A DNA stretch of 64,000 nt from VAZQ01 sp963739175 (GTDB lineage: Bacteria > Pseudomonadota > Alphaproteobacteria > Rhizobiales > Xanthobacteraceae). This document shows, piece by piece, positions 1 to 9,366 of the stretch. A model generated the notes under the pieces. It searched no databases. It was not told the origin of the DNA and saw only the letters and a program-made list of their open reading frames with translations. Position 1 is the first letter of the stretch. Every line of letters starts with the position of its first letter. Position numbers and translations under genes: made by a program. The stretch spans positions 1,116,001 to 1,180,000 of the forward strand of contig CAVTZH010000009.1 of NCBI GenBank assembly GCA_963739175.1, in the 5' to 3' direction.

Positions 1-25
1 CAATGCGCACCAGGGACGCGCTCAT
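1..25 (-). CDS. 5' end of an unidentified gene running off the left edge
   Basis: On the minus strand an ATG at 25 opens a frame that runs out of the window after eight codons (MSASLVRI). Its ATG overlaps the TGA of the preceding VOC gene in an ATGA arrangement, which usually means translational coupling within an operon. Too little is present to name a product. Confidence 0.35.
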
Positions 26-465
26 GACCGCGCGTCGCCTTTGGCGAAGATCTCGTCGTAGTGGCGCTGCGTCGCGCTGGTGATCTCCCACCAGTGCTTG
101 TTGAGGTCCTGCAGCTTGAACGAGCGCACGCCGGCGCGCTCCTCGATCGGCTCGACGGTGCGGATGCCGTAGGTGTCCTTCTGCTTCAGCGCGGCGGCAT
201 GGGCGGCATCGACCTCGGCCGCGCTCGCGACCGACAGCTTGAAGCGGTTCTGCGGTCCCTGGTCCTTGGCTTCGGCGTCCTCGACGCAGACGCACACCAC
301 CGACCACGGGCCGCCCTTCCAGAGGTACTGCGCCTCCGGCAGCGGCCGCACCACGTCGATGCCGAGGAACTCGGTCAGGAAGCGGCGGGTGGCTGCAATG
401 TCGCTGCACTCGATGGTGCCGTGCGACAACAGCTCGGGCTTGATCATCGGCTCGACCATACTCAT
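22..465 (-). CDS. VOC (glyoxalase/bleomycin-resistance fold) family protein
   Basis: A 147-residue protein with one VOC pattern: an N-terminal strand (HGTIECSDI), the helix TRRFLTEFLGIDVVRP, and a C-terminal FKLQDLNKHWWEI segment where these proteins place an active-site strand. The start chosen is the ATG at 465 because AGAGGAA lies just upstream; the longer frame reading further back has no such signal. It is homologous in layout to the VOC gene at 585-1073 and stands in the same direction, so the two look like a duplicated pair in an operon with the reductase at 1117-2065. Substrate unknown. VOC proteins in such clusters are often ring-cleavage dioxygenases or isomerases, but no metal-ligand set is clear enough here to say which. 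Confidence 0.82.
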   Translation of the reverse strand: MSMVEPMIKPELLSHGTIECSDIAATRRFLTEFLGIDVVRPLPEAQYLWKGGPWSVVCVCVEDAEAKDQGPQNRFKLSVASAAEVDAAHAAALKQKDTYGIRTVEPIEERAGVRSFKLQDLNKHWWEITSATQRHYDEIFAKGDARS

Positions 466-507
466 GACGTTTCCTCTGGAAATTGTTCGTTTGCTTATTG
501 CTTCATC

Positions 508-578
508 GTAGCCCGGATGAAGCGAAGCGAAATCCGGGGTTGGCTGTCCCGCATTACGCTTCGCTCCATGCGGGCTAC
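508..578. repeat. REP-like intergenic palindrome
   Basis: Two 22-nt arms, 508-529 and 557-578, are inverted copies of each other with 20 of 22 positions matching; both start GTAGCCCG and contain GGAGCGAAGCG or AAGCGAAGCG. The element sits between two co-directional VOC genes. This GTAGCCCGGATG-type palindrome is a familiar dispersed extragenic element in bradyrhizobial genomes. It could form a stable hairpin in the transcript between the two genes. Confidence 0.8.
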
Positions 579-584
579 AAGCTC

Positions 585-1073
585 TCAGTGCTGATCGCCT
601 TTGTCGCGCAGCGTGGTGTAGAGCAGCTCCGGCGTGCGGTATTCGATCTCCCACCAGTTGCTGTCGCCGTCGACGAAATAGAAGGCGTAGGAGCCGTGGC
701 GGAAGCGCGGCTTCTGCACGCGGCCGATCCCGAAATCCTTCTGGTGCGCGTTGACCTTCTCGAACGCGGCGTCGACCGCGGCCTGGCTGGTGACGAACAC
801 GCCCCAGTGATTGAGCATCTCCTGCGGCACCTCGACCTTGGCCACCTCGCGCGCCTCCAGCACCCAATAGGGCTTGCCGGCGAGCGGGCCGCCCGGCTGG
901 TGCCCGCCCTCGCGGATGAGCAGCGTGCCTTTCTCCGGCGAGACGCATTCGAGGCCGAGCAGCTCCTCGCACATGCGCCGCGCGCGCTTGATGTCGGTGG
1001 TCACGAAGGTGCCGCTGATGAGCAGCGTGGGCTTGATATGCGAGGCAACCGCGGCTTCGGCTGTCATACTCAT
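585..1073 (-). CDS. VOC (glyoxalase/bleomycin-resistance fold) family protein
   Basis: A 162-residue VOC-fold protein. Visible features are ISGTFVTTDIKRARRMCEEL in the first beta-alpha unit and FYFVDGDSNWWEIEYRT near the C-terminus. The ATG at 1073 has GGAGGAG about eight bases upstream, which decides the start. It resembles the 22-465 gene in length and in the NWWEI/KHWWEI signature, suggesting tandem duplication. The ferredoxin-type reductase gene lies directly upstream in the same orientation, so these genes probably form one catabolic operon. Substrate is not predictable from what can be seen. Confidence 0.83.
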   Translation of the reverse strand: MSMTAEAAVASHIKPTLLISGTFVTTDIKRARRMCEELLGLECVSPEKGTLLIREGGHQPGGPLAGKPYWVLEAREVAKVEVPQEMLNHWGVFVTSQAAVDAAFEKVNAHQKDFGIGRVQKPRFRHGSYAFYFVDGDSNWWEIEYRTPELLYTTLRDKGDQH

Positions 1074-1116
1074 CGTCGTCTCCTCCGTCGCAGTTTTTAT
1101 CGATTCAAAACGAAGC

Positions 1117-2065
1117 TTACAGGTCCAGCACCAGCGTCTCGTTCGGGAGCGCCCGCGACACGCAGACCTGAATCTCGTGCTCGCGCTGCTCGTCTGTCAA
1201 CACCTCATCGCGGTGGTCGGCCTTGCCGGAGAGGAGTTTCACGCGGCAGGTGCCGCACACCCCCTCCTTGCACAGCGTCTTGATCTTGAGGCCGTTCGCC
1301 CGCAGCACCTCGAGGATCGACTTGTCGGCCGGCACCGTCAGCGTCTTGCCGGCGCGGGCGAGGGTGATCTCGAACGGCTGGTCGGTGCTGCGCGGCGCCA
1401 CGTCGGCTTCGTTGCCGCGGAACAGCTCGTAGTGCACGGTGCCCTTCGGCCAGTCGCGCGCCGCCTCGCGCACCGCGCGGATCAGGCCCGCCGGGCCGCA
1501 CACATAGACGTGGGCGGCGGCGGCGCGCTTCGACAGCAGCGCCGCGACGTCGAGCCCGCGCGCGATATCGCCGCCGTCGAGATGGACGGTGAGCCGCTCG
1601 CCGAGCGCGGCGGTGAGCTCGTCGAGATAGGCCGCGCGCTCGCGGTCGCGGGCGCAATAGTGCAGCGTGAAATTCGCGCCGCGCGCCTTGAGCCGGTGCG
1701 TCATCGATTTCAGCGGCGTGATGCCGATGCCGCCGGCGATCAGGAGATGGTTCTCGCCGGCCTCGTTGATCTGGAAATTGTTGATGGGTTCCGTGCTCGC
1801 GAAGCCGGTCGCCCTCGCGCAGGTGGTCGTGCACGAAGGTCGAGCCGCCGCGGCTCTCGACCTCGCGCAGCACGGCGACCACGTAGCGGTGGGTCTCGGT
1901 CGGATCGTTGAGCAGCGAATAGGAGCGCTCGATGCCGTTGCCGAGCGTCACGTCGATATGGGCGCCGGCGGTGAACGGCGGCAGCGCGCCGTCGGCTGCG
2001 ACGAGCTCGATCTCCCGGATCGAGGGGGTCACCGCGGTCAGCCGTTTGACTTCAAGGTTCAGCAC
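1117..2065 (-). CDS. phthalate-dioxygenase-type reductase (flavin + NADH + 2Fe-2S), frameshifted
   Basis: The N-terminal half (codons from 2065) has the flavin-binding barrel signature RSYSLLND. The C-terminal half has YVCGPAGLI of the NADH domain and a plant-type ferredoxin cluster CKEGVCGTC with a fourth Cys in IQVCVSRA. Such PDR/VanB-type reductases pass electrons from NAD(P)H through FMN and 2Fe-2S to a Rieske oxygenase. The halves lie in different frames: reading crosses near 1800, where GDRLREHG changes to the expected FASTEPINNF, and one extra C explains the shift. Total length (about 315 residues) is normal for the family. No partner oxygenase is visible; it may lie left of the window. 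Confidence 0.85.
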
Positions 2066-2174
2066 GCGAGCCCCGCGTTTCGGTCATCGAACCAGGGCAA
2101 ACTTATCGGCTGATCCGGCGCCCGTCCATGCAACGCTACGGCGACGGCGGGGCGGAGGCCGGCGTGGCGCCGCC

Positions 2175-2897
2175 TCACCGGAGCATCAGTCCGCCTGAGA
2201 TCAGGATCAGCACCAACACGACCAGGCGGAACTTGCGGCTGTCGACGCGGCCGAACAGCGCCATGCCGATGAACGTCCCTGCGATCGTCGCCGGCAACGC
2301 CGCTGCCGCGACCACCAGAACGTCGCGGCTGATGGCGCTGGGCTGCGCCAGCAGCAGCGCGATGGCAAACGCCTGCATGGCCAGGATGTAGGGCTGTACC
2401 AGGCCGCGCTGCTGTTCCTTGGGAAGGCCGCGCAACTCGCACCAGATCACCGGCAGCGCGCCCGGCATCGCGGTCAGCCCTCCGACCAGCCCGCCCGCAA
2501 ATCCGACTGCGGAGCTCACGGCCGCGCCGGCACAACGAACGATCGTGACCGCCGGCCGCGCCAGCATGTAGACGGCGTAGCCCACCAGAACGATGCCGAA
2601 CGCGATGCGGAAGGCCCGCGGCTCGACCAGCGTCAGCAGGAAGAGCGCGATCGGCACGCCGACGAAGCCGCCGATCAGGAGCGGCGTGCTTTCCTTCCAC
2701 GCGATGTGCTTGCGTATCATCACCAGCGAGATCAGCTGGGCCGCGATGCTGCATAACATCATCAGCGGAATTGCCTGCATCGGCTTCAGGAAGTGCAGCA
2801 GGATGGCGCCCGCGACCGCCGAGAACGCGAAGCCGGCAAAGCCCGAGACAACGCCGCCGAGGAAGACGGCCAGCATCAGAGCAGCGAGGTATGCCAT
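2175..2897 (-). CDS. TSUP (TauE/SafE/YfcA) family membrane permease
   Basis: A 240-residue, very hydrophobic protein with about seven or eight predicted membrane segments and the paired glycine-rich repeats GFAGFAFSAVAGA near the N-terminus and GFAGGLVGGLTAMPG in the middle, which mark the TSUP family. Members carry sulfite, sulfonates or other organic anions across the inner membrane. The ATG at 2897 was chosen because MAYLAALMLAVF starts the first membrane helix; the longer frame back to 3365 adds a low-quality leader. It is co-directional with the reductase operon, with a 109-nt gap. Substrate unknown. Confidence 0.85.
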   Translation of the reverse strand: MAYLAALMLAVFLGGVVSGFAGFAFSAVAGAILLHFLKPMQAIPLMMLCSIAAQLISLVMIRKHIAWKESTPLLIGGFVGVPIALFLLTLVEPRAFRIAFGIVLVGYAVYMLARPAVTIVRCAGAAVSSAVGFAGGLVGGLTAMPGALPVIWCELRGLPKEQQRGLVQPYILAMQAFAIALLLAQPSAISRDVLVVAAAALPATIAGTFIGMALFGRVDSRKFRLVVLVLILISGGLMLR

Positions 2898-2923
2898 TGG
2901 TGTGTCAGGGGCAGGAGGGAGGG

Positions 2924-3121
2924 TTAGTCGATGGCAGCAAGGCCAGAGCGAAGGACGCGATCGACGGCGGCCACCTGCCGGGCGCGATGCGCGGCGACGA
3001 GCCTGGCAATGATCGCGACAAGCCCTCGACGTGCCGACGTTTCGGCCGCGGCGGCGCTGGTGACGGCTTGGCCGGGCCGCAAAAAGGCGCCATTCGGCGT
3101 CAATACGGCGGCAGCTCGCAT
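2924..3121 (-). CDS. small hypothetical protein
   Basis: A 65-residue Ala/Arg-rich reading frame beginning MRAAAVLTPNGAF and ending in a helix-like segment (VAAHRARQVAAVDRVL). A GGGAG purine run lies about eight bases before the ATG, and it sits just upstream of the TSUP gene in the same direction. No family is recognised. If it is not real, 2898-3294 is a 397-nt gene-free stretch in which nothing else is visible. Confidence 0.4.
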   Translation of the reverse strand: MRAAAVLTPNGAFLRPGQAVTSAAAAETSARRGLVAIIARLVAAHRARQVAAVDRVLRSGLAAID

Positions 3122-3294
3122 GTCCGTCTCCCACGTCGGTGACTTTCCGGGTCAGACGGACACGCGCGATTTTTTTCGGGCTTGGGGCCCCGCTATGGCG
3201 CACCCCTGGCGCGAGGCCAAGGCGTTGACATATAGCAAGGGCGCTTCGGCGCAGGTCGCGCGCCGGCCACCCTGGACGATCGAGCCGTTCGAGC

Positions 3295-4954
3295 ATGCTG
3301 CGACTGACCGACCTGAAGCTTCCTCTCGACCATGCGGACGGTGATATCGAATCGGCCGTGCTCAAGCGGCTGCGGCTCGCGCCGCAGGAGCTGCGCGGCT
3401 ATTCGGTCTTTCGCCGCGCCGTTGACGCGCGCAAACGGTCGGCGATAGCGCTGATCTATGCGCTCGATATCGACGTCGAGAACGAAGCGGCGGTGCTGGC
3501 GCGCTGCAAGGGCGATCCGCATCTCGCGCCGGCGCCCGATCTCAGCTACCGCTTCGTGGCGCCCGCGCCCGCGGCGCAGGCTTCACGACCGGTCGTGATC
3601 GGCACCGGCCCCTGCGGTCTGTTCGCGGGGCTGATCCTGGCGCAGATGGGCTTTCGCCCGATCCTGCTGGAGCGCGGCAAGGTGGTGCGCGAGCGCACCA
3701 AGGATACCTGGGACTTGTGGCGCAAGGCGGTGCTGAACCCGGAATCCAATGTGCAATTCGGCGAAGGCGGCGCCGGCACGTTCTCCGACGGCAAGCTGCA
3801 CAGCCAGATCAAGGATCCGCACCACTACGGCCGCAAGGTGCTGACGGAATTCGTCAAAGCCGGCGCGCCGCCGGAAATCCTCTATCTCGCCAAGCCGCAT
3901 GTCGGCACCTTCCGGCTGGTGACGGTGGTGGAAAACATCCGCCGCACGATCGAGGACCTCGGCGGCGAATATCGCTTTCAGAGCAAAGCCGTCGATTTCG
4001 AGATCGACGAAAGGCCGGACGGCAGCCGTCGGATCGCCGGCGTGATGCTGGAGGACGGCACGCACATCGCGACCGATCATGTCGTGCTGGCGGTCGGCCA
4101 CAGCGCGCGCGACACGTTCGAGATGCTCAAGGCGCGCGGGATCGCGATCGAGCCCAAGCCGTTCTCGATCGGATTGCGCATCGAGCATCCGCAATCGCTC
4201 ATCGATGGCTGCCGCTACGGCACCTCTGCCGGCCATGAGCGGCTGGGCGCGGCCGACTACAAGCTCGCGCATCACGGCACGAACGGGCGCTCGGTCTACA
4301 GCTTCTGCATGTGCCCGGGTGGCACCGTGGTGGCCGCGACCTCCGAGCCGGGCCGCGTCGTCACCAACGGCATGAGCCAGTATTCCCGCAACGAGCGCAA
4401 CGCCAACGCCGGCATCGTGGTCGGCGTCACGCCCGCGGACTATCCCGGCGATGCGCTCGCCGGCGTCGCGTTCCAGCGCCACTGGGAGGAACGTGCGTTC
4501 GAAGCCGGCGGGAGAAATTATTGCGGCGCCGGCGCAGCGCGTGGGCGATTTCCTCGCGGGCCGGCCGTCGACCTCGCTGGGTGAGGTGGTGCCGTCCTAC
4601 AAGCCCGGCGTCACGCCGGCGGACCTCGCGGCCTGCCTGCCGGATTTCGCCGCCGCCGCCATCCGCGAGGCGCTGCCCGCGTTCGAGCGGCAGATCAAAG
4701 GATTCTCTCTGGACGATGCGGTGTTGACCGGCGTCGAGACCCGCACGTCGTCGCCGATCCGCATCCGGCGCGACGACAGCTACCAGAGCTTGAACACACG
4801 CGGGCTTTATCCGGCGGGCGAGGGCGCCGGCTACGCCGGCGGCATCCTCTCGGCGGCGGTGGATGGCATCCGCGTGGCGCAGGCGGTGGCGCTGGATATC
4901 AATGGAGCGGAGGCTGCCCAGAAACCGTTGTCCGATATCGCATCGCCTGCTTGA
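3295..4954 (+). CDS. FAD-dependent NAD(FAD)-utilising dehydrogenase (COG2509 type), frameshifted
   Basis: About 553 residues once the frame is joined. An N-terminal ~90-residue extension (LRLAPQELRGYSVFRRAVDA) precedes the dinucleotide-binding motif VVIGTGPCGLFAGLILA, followed by FGEGGAGTFSDGKLHS and PFSIGLRIEHP; the C-terminus has NTRGLYPAGEGAGYAGGIL, the second FAD contact. This order matches the COG2509 flavoproteins, whose physiological reaction is poorly known. The frame breaks near 4515: EERAFEAGGRNYC is followed one frame over by APAQRVGDFLAG, and one extra G explains it. The start at 3295 gives the MLRLTDLKLPL beginning usual in this group. A TctC gene follows after 42 nt. Confidence 0.87.
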
Positions 4955-4996
4955 AGGAGCGATGGCATACTTCGAAAACAATAAAGGAGGAAGGTC

Positions 4997-5965
4997 ATGC
5001 CCGCTCTCACGGCCCGCGTTGCGCTTGCTGCGCTGGCGCTGGCCATGTCCGCGACGGCCGCGCTCGCGCAATACCCGAACAAGATCGTGCGCATCATTGC
5101 TCCCGCGCCGCCTGGCGGCAGCACCGATGCGATCGCACGTTTGGTGCAGCCGGGATTACAGGAGCTGTTGAAGCAGACCGTGATTGTCGAGGCGCGCGGC
5201 GGCGCCGGCGGCTATATCGGCTCCGACTATGTCGCAAAATCTCCGCCGGACGGTTACACGCTGCTGGTCGGCGGCGCGTTCGCGACCATCACCGCGTCGA
5301 TGCGCAAGCAGCCGGCCTACAATGCGCGGAAAGATCTCGTTCCGGTCGCTGTGTTCGCCAGCGTGCCGAACGTTCTGGTCGTCGGGCCGCACGTCAAAGC
5401 CGCGAACGTGGCGGAGCTGATCGCCGACGCAAAGGCCAATCCCGGCAAACGGAACATGGGTTCGAACGGCGTCGGCACGACGCTGCATTTGTCGGGCGAG
5501 CTGTTCCAACTTCGGACGGCGGTTTCGCTCACTCATATTCCCTACAAGGGTTGGGGTGATTGCGTGGTGGCGCTCATGCGCGGCGACATCGACGTCATGT
5601 TCGACAATGTCTCGACGGCACTGCCGAATATCAACGGCGGCAAATTCCGCGCACTCGCCGTCACCGCGCCGGCGCGGCACCGCTCGCTGCCGGACACGCC
5701 GACGCTGGCGGAGGTCGGCGTCAAGGACGCCGAAGTGTCGTCGTGGTTCGGCATCATGGTGCCGGCGGGAACGCCGCAATCCGTCATCGATACGCTGAGC
5801 GCCGCATTCAAGACGATCTCGGAGCAGCCGCAGACCCGCAAGCTCATCGAGCAGCAGGGCATGGACGCGATCTACTACGGGCCGACGGAAGCCGCGAAAT
5901 TCTGGAACGGCGAGATCGACAAGTGGGAGGCGGTGGTCAAGGCGGCGGGTCTCGTCACTCAATAG
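4997..5965 (+). CDS. Bug/TctC family periplasmic solute-binding protein
   Basis: 322 residues with a Sec signal peptide ending SATAALAQ, then the family hallmarks YPNKIVRIIAPAPPGGSTD and IVEARGGAGGYIGSDYVAK. Bug proteins bind carboxylates, often aromatic or tricarboxylate, in the periplasm for a TctAB-type transporter. An AGGAGGAAGGTC ribosome site directly precedes the ATG. No TctA or TctB membrane gene accompanies it, so it is one of four orphan receptors in this window; orphans are common in betaproteobacteria and some Rhizobiales. It may be co-transcribed with the oxidoreductase 42 nt upstream. Confidence 0.93.
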   Translation: MPALTARVALAALALAMSATAALAQYPNKIVRIIAPAPPGGSTDAIARLVQPGLQELLKQTVIVEARGGAGGYIGSDYVAKSPPDGYTLLVGGAFATITASMRKQPAYNARKDLVPVAVFASVPNVLVVGPHVKAANVAELIADAKANPGKRNMGSNGVGTTLHLSGELFQLRTAVSLTHIPYKGWGDCVVALMRGDIDVMFDNVSTALPNINGGKFRALAVTAPARHRSLPDTPTLAEVGVKDAEVSSWFGIMVPAGTPQSVIDTLSAAFKTISEQPQTRKLIEQQGMDAIYYGPTEAAKFWNGEIDKWEAVVKAAGLVTQ

Positions 5966-6000
5966 CCCTGGTCACGCAATAGAAGCGACACCGGCTTCGT

Positions 6001-7059
6001 CTACGCCAGCCCGGCGACTTTCAGTGCGGCCAAGTGGTCCTGCAGGATCCCCGGGATCTTCTCCACCGGCGTGCGGCCGAAGCCGCAATAGGCAGCGAGG
6101 CCGAAATCGGGCAGGAACTTGCGCGCGACGTCGAGCCGCTCTTTCAGCGTCGCCATGGTGTGGACCGCGCCGAGATAGACGCGCGCGCCTTTGGCGTCGA
6201 GCCGCTTCAGCGGTGCATAGAAGGCGTCGTCGGTGCGGTCGAGCGTCGGGATGTGGACCCAGTCGACGCGCCGGTCGATGCGCGCCAGCGCGGCGTTGAT
6301 GAGATCGACGGGACGGTTGAGATCGTCGGGCGCGAACGCCGGCCAGCCGCCGAAGGTGCCGAAGCAGAAGTGGAAGCCGAGCGCGACATCCTCCGGCACG
6401 ATGTTCGACAAGCGGGCGATCTGCGGCACGTGGGTTTCGACCTCGAGCTCCGACGGCACGCTTTTGCCGGCGCCGCACACCGCCTGCAATTCCCAGGCGC
6501 AGTCCCACTGGATCGCCAGATCCTCATGCGGAATCTTCGCCGAAATGGCCTCGACTTCCGCCGCCAGCGCGGCCTCAAAGCCCGGCCGGATGCGCGGCAG
6601 GTCGGCGGGGTCGGGAAAGTACAGCGGCCGGATCACGCTGTGGCACGCCGGAATCGAAATCTGAAACCGCACGCCCTTCGGCAGGATTCCTTTTTCGCGC
6701 AGCGTGCGGAACACGAAATAGGACGAGACCGCGTCGCGCGCGTAGCCGAGCCGCGAGCCCGGATTGCCGAACCGCACGCGCTCGACGCCGGGCTTGACCC
6801 GGAACTGCCACGCATCGTCGCGCGACCGCGGCAGCAATTGCTCGACGCCGTCGACCGGCTTCGGCCGCTTCAGCGTTTCGAGGTCCTGGTGCCCGTTGAA
6901 GATCTGGTACGACAGCCGGTTGACCCAGGAACGCCGCTCGCCGACCTCGCCGTCCGGCATCGCGGGCAGATAAGGCCCGAGCGCGCCGCCGAACGTGCGC
7001 ATCACCTCTTCCACCGTCTCCAGCGGGACGCTTCCGACAAGAAGGAGATTGTTGCCCAT
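6001..7059 (-). CDS. cobalamin-independent methionine synthase (MetE)/UROD-superfamily-like protein
   Basis: 352 residues starting MGNNLLLVGSVPLETVEEVM, with MPDGEVGERRSWVNRLSYQI and a C-terminal DWVHIPTLDRTDD/YCGFGRTP region. The GSxP start and overall pattern resemble the barrel superfamily that holds MetE and uroporphyrinogen decarboxylase. The canonical MetE zinc ligands could not be located confidently, so a methyltransferase role is inference. The ATG at 7059 was chosen over a frame extending to 7119 because the extension looks unlike protein and the GSVP strand should be near the N-terminus. It is convergent with the TctC gene at 4997-5965. Confidence 0.6.
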   Translation of the reverse strand: MGNNLLLVGSVPLETVEEVMRTFGGALGPYLPAMPDGEVGERRSWVNRLSYQIFNGHQDLETLKRPKPVDGVEQLLPRSRDDAWQFRVKPGVERVRFGNPGSRLGYARDAVSSYFVFRTLREKGILPKGVRFQISIPACHSVIRPLYFPDPADLPRIRPGFEAALAAEVEAISAKIPHEDLAIQWDCAWELQAVCGAGKSVPSELEVETHVPQIARLSNIVPEDVALGFHFCFGTFGGWPAFAPDDLNRPVDLINAALARIDRRVDWVHIPTLDRTDDAFYAPLKRLDAKGARVYLGAVHTMATLKERLDVARKFLPDFGLAAYCGFGRTPVEKIPGILQDHLAALKVAGLA

Positions 7060-7161
7060 GCATTGGTACCTTGATCCGCCCTGATCCGCACGGTAGTCGG
7101 CGACGGGAGCAGATTGCAAGGCGACACGGGCGACACCAGCCCGCGGTGTGCGGGAGCCTGA

Positions 7162-8007
7162 TCAGCTGCGATTGAGCGGCCGCAGCGATCGGCTCATGCG
7201 CGTGACGATGGCATCCCAGGCGGCCCTTTCGCGCGCCGGAAACTGCAGGTCGAAGCAGTGGAGCGTGCCGCCCGTGGGCGAGACGTTACAACGGCTGTAA
7301 AAGATCTTGTCTTCCCGGACGCCCGAGACTGCGAAGAAATCGCGCGTGACCCGCTCATACGTCACGGCCGCGCGCGGGAACAGGAAGTTCTTGCGCAAAT
7401 AGCGCGCCGGCGTGTCGCCTTGGTTGTTGCGCTGCGAGTAGATCGCCACCGCGGCGCGGCCGTCCGCGCTCTTGAACTGGCGTCCCACGCCTCGGTAGGC
7501 GGGGCCGTCGGGCATCGAGAGCACGGCGCTCGGAAAATCGATCCTGGTCCCGAGGCTCGGCTCGAAAAACACGGTCCATTTGGCATCGCGCGGAAGCTCG
7601 ACGTCCTGAATGTCGGCTTGTATCTCGGCTGCGGCATTGGCGGCTGCTGCGCCTCGGCTTGCGACGTCTGAGGCTCAGGCATCGCGGGCTGCGGTATCTC
7701 GGTCTGCTGCGGCTGAGGCTCGCCGGCGGCTGCACCTCGGCCTGTTCGTCCGCGGCTCGGGCATCGCGGCTGCGACCTCGACTTGCTGCGCCAGGGGCTC
7801 GGGCATCGCGGGTTGCGGCACCTCGGCTTGCTCGGTCTGTGGCTGCGTCACCTCGGGCTGCTGCATCTGAGGTTGCTGCGGCTCGCCAAGCGGTTGCTCG
7901 CCTTGCTGCCACGCGTCTTGCGGCAGCCCGCCATGCTGCTTCTGCGCGAGCGCGGGCTGACTGACCGATATGAGAAGCGCGCTAACTGTTGCCGCCAGGA
8001 GTCGCAT
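7162..8007 (-). pseudogene. exported Pro/Gln-rich protein with globular C-terminal domain, three frameshifts
   Basis: The frame starting at 8007 encodes a signal peptide (MRLLAATVSALLISVSQPALA) and a Pro/Gln-rich linker with repeated PQPAMPEP-type motifs, then loses frame. The linker continues in a second frame (EQAEVQPPA), then a third (IPQPAMPEPQTSQAEAQQPP), and the C-terminal domain (DAKWTVFFEPSLGTRIDFPS to 7162) returns to the first frame. Three shifts of the same sign, near 7755, 7730 and 7610, therefore restore the starting phase, but a stop at 7675-7677 blocks straight reading. The C-terminal domain has two cysteines (YSRCNVS, TLHCFDL) and matches no family I can name. It could be a pseudogene, or one gene in poorly resolved repetitive sequence. 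Confidence 0.6.
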
Positions 8008-8222
8008 GATCCCACCTCATCTTGGAATGCAATTGTCCGCTGTCGGCAACGCGTGGCCGCCGACGGTCAGGCGGAGTTACGAGGGGGGTGCGCCTATGGA
8101 TGCGCCATGGCCGTGCGTCCTTGGTGCGCGTTGTCGATGGCGGTGGAGGCGGCGTAGATTGGAACCCAAGATGCACTAGCGCCGTCAGACAGGGCGCGCT
8201 GGGACGATCGGGGGTGAGGGGG

Positions 8223-9212
8223 ATGATGAAGCTCATTTGGGCCGCGGCATGCGCGGCCATGCTGCTGGGTGCGATGTCCGGCTCCGCGCCGGCGTCGGCG
8301 CAGTCCTATCCGTCGAAGCCCGTCACGATCGTCGTTCCGTTTGCAGCCGGCGGTCCCGCCGACACGCTGGCGCGGATGCTGGGCGAGCGGATGAAGGCTT
8401 CGCTCGGCCAATCCATCGTGGTGGAGAACGTCGCCGGCGCCGCGGGCTCGATTGGAGTCGGGCGCGTCGTGCGCGCGGCGCCGGACGGCCATACCATCGG
8501 GATCGGCCACCTGGGCACGCATGTCTTCAACGGCGCGCTCTACAATCTTGCGTACGATCTGGTGAAGGACCTGGAGCCGATTGCGTTGCTGCCGTCCAAC
8601 ACCTCCGTGATCGTGAGCAAGAAGGACGTGCCGGCGAAGAACCTGAACGAGCTGGTGGCGTGGCTGAAGGCCAACCCGAAGCAGGCGTCGGCGGCGACGG
8701 CGGGGATCGGGTCGATCGCGCATATCGCCAGCGTCTACTTCGGCGACAAGACCGGCGTTGCGCTGCAGATCGTGCCGTACCGCAGCGGCGCAGCCGCGTT
8801 CGGCGACGTGGTCGCCGGCCATGTCACGTTGATCTTCGATCAGTTCACCGGCGGCTCCGCGGAGATGTATCGCAGCGGCCAGGTGCGGCCGTTCGCGGTG
8901 ACGGCGAAATCGCGGCTGGCGGCGGTGCCCGACATCCCGACGGTGGACGAGGCCGGCATTCCCGGCCTCTATGTGTCCACCTGGTACGGCTTGTGGGCGC
9001 CGAAGGGCACGCCCAAGGACATCGTCGCGAAGCTCAACGCGGCGGTCGTGGAGGCGCTTGCCGAACCGGACTTTCGCAAGCGGATGGACGCGCAGTCGTC
9101 GGTCGTTCCGCCGCGCGCGCAGCAGACGCCGCAAGCGCTCGGCGACTTCCAGCGCGCCGAAATCGAGAAATGGTGGCCGACGATCAAGGCCGCGAATATC
9201 AAGGCGGAATAG
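8223..9212 (+). CDS. Bug/TctC family periplasmic solute-binding protein
   Basis: 329 residues: a signal peptide ending SAPASAQ, then YPSKPVTIVVPFAAGGPADT and IVVENVAGAAGSIGVGRVV, the two loops that line the ligand cleft in Bug proteins, and YGLWAPKGTPKDIV near the C-terminus. GAGGGGG lies just before the ATG pair at 8223/8226, so either may start translation. No TctAB partner is adjacent. It is divergent from the Pro/Gln-rich gene. Ligand unknown. Confidence 0.93.
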   Translation: MMKLIWAAACAAMLLGAMSGSAPASAQSYPSKPVTIVVPFAAGGPADTLARMLGERMKASLGQSIVVENVAGAAGSIGVGRVVRAAPDGHTIGIGHLGTHVFNGALYNLAYDLVKDLEPIALLPSNTSVIVSKKDVPAKNLNELVAWLKANPKQASAATAGIGSIAHIASVYFGDKTGVALQIVPYRSGAAAFGDVVAGHVTLIFDQFTGGSAEMYRSGQVRPFAVTAKSRLAAVPDIPTVDEAGIPGLYVSTWYGLWAPKGTPKDIVAKLNAAVVEALAEPDFRKRMDAQSSVVPPRAQQTPQALGDFQRAEIEKWWPTIKAANIKAE

Positions 9213-9366
9213 GTTCGTTGCGAGTGGTTCCCCGGAAAGGCACACACACGGATGTGAGCGCCGCCGGGTTCTGCTTGCGACGGAAATGGGAACGGAACGC
9301 ACCTGTGGCGGTTTCATTCAGATGGCGCGCCGCGCAGCGGCGCCTGAAATCCATCTGGAGATGACG

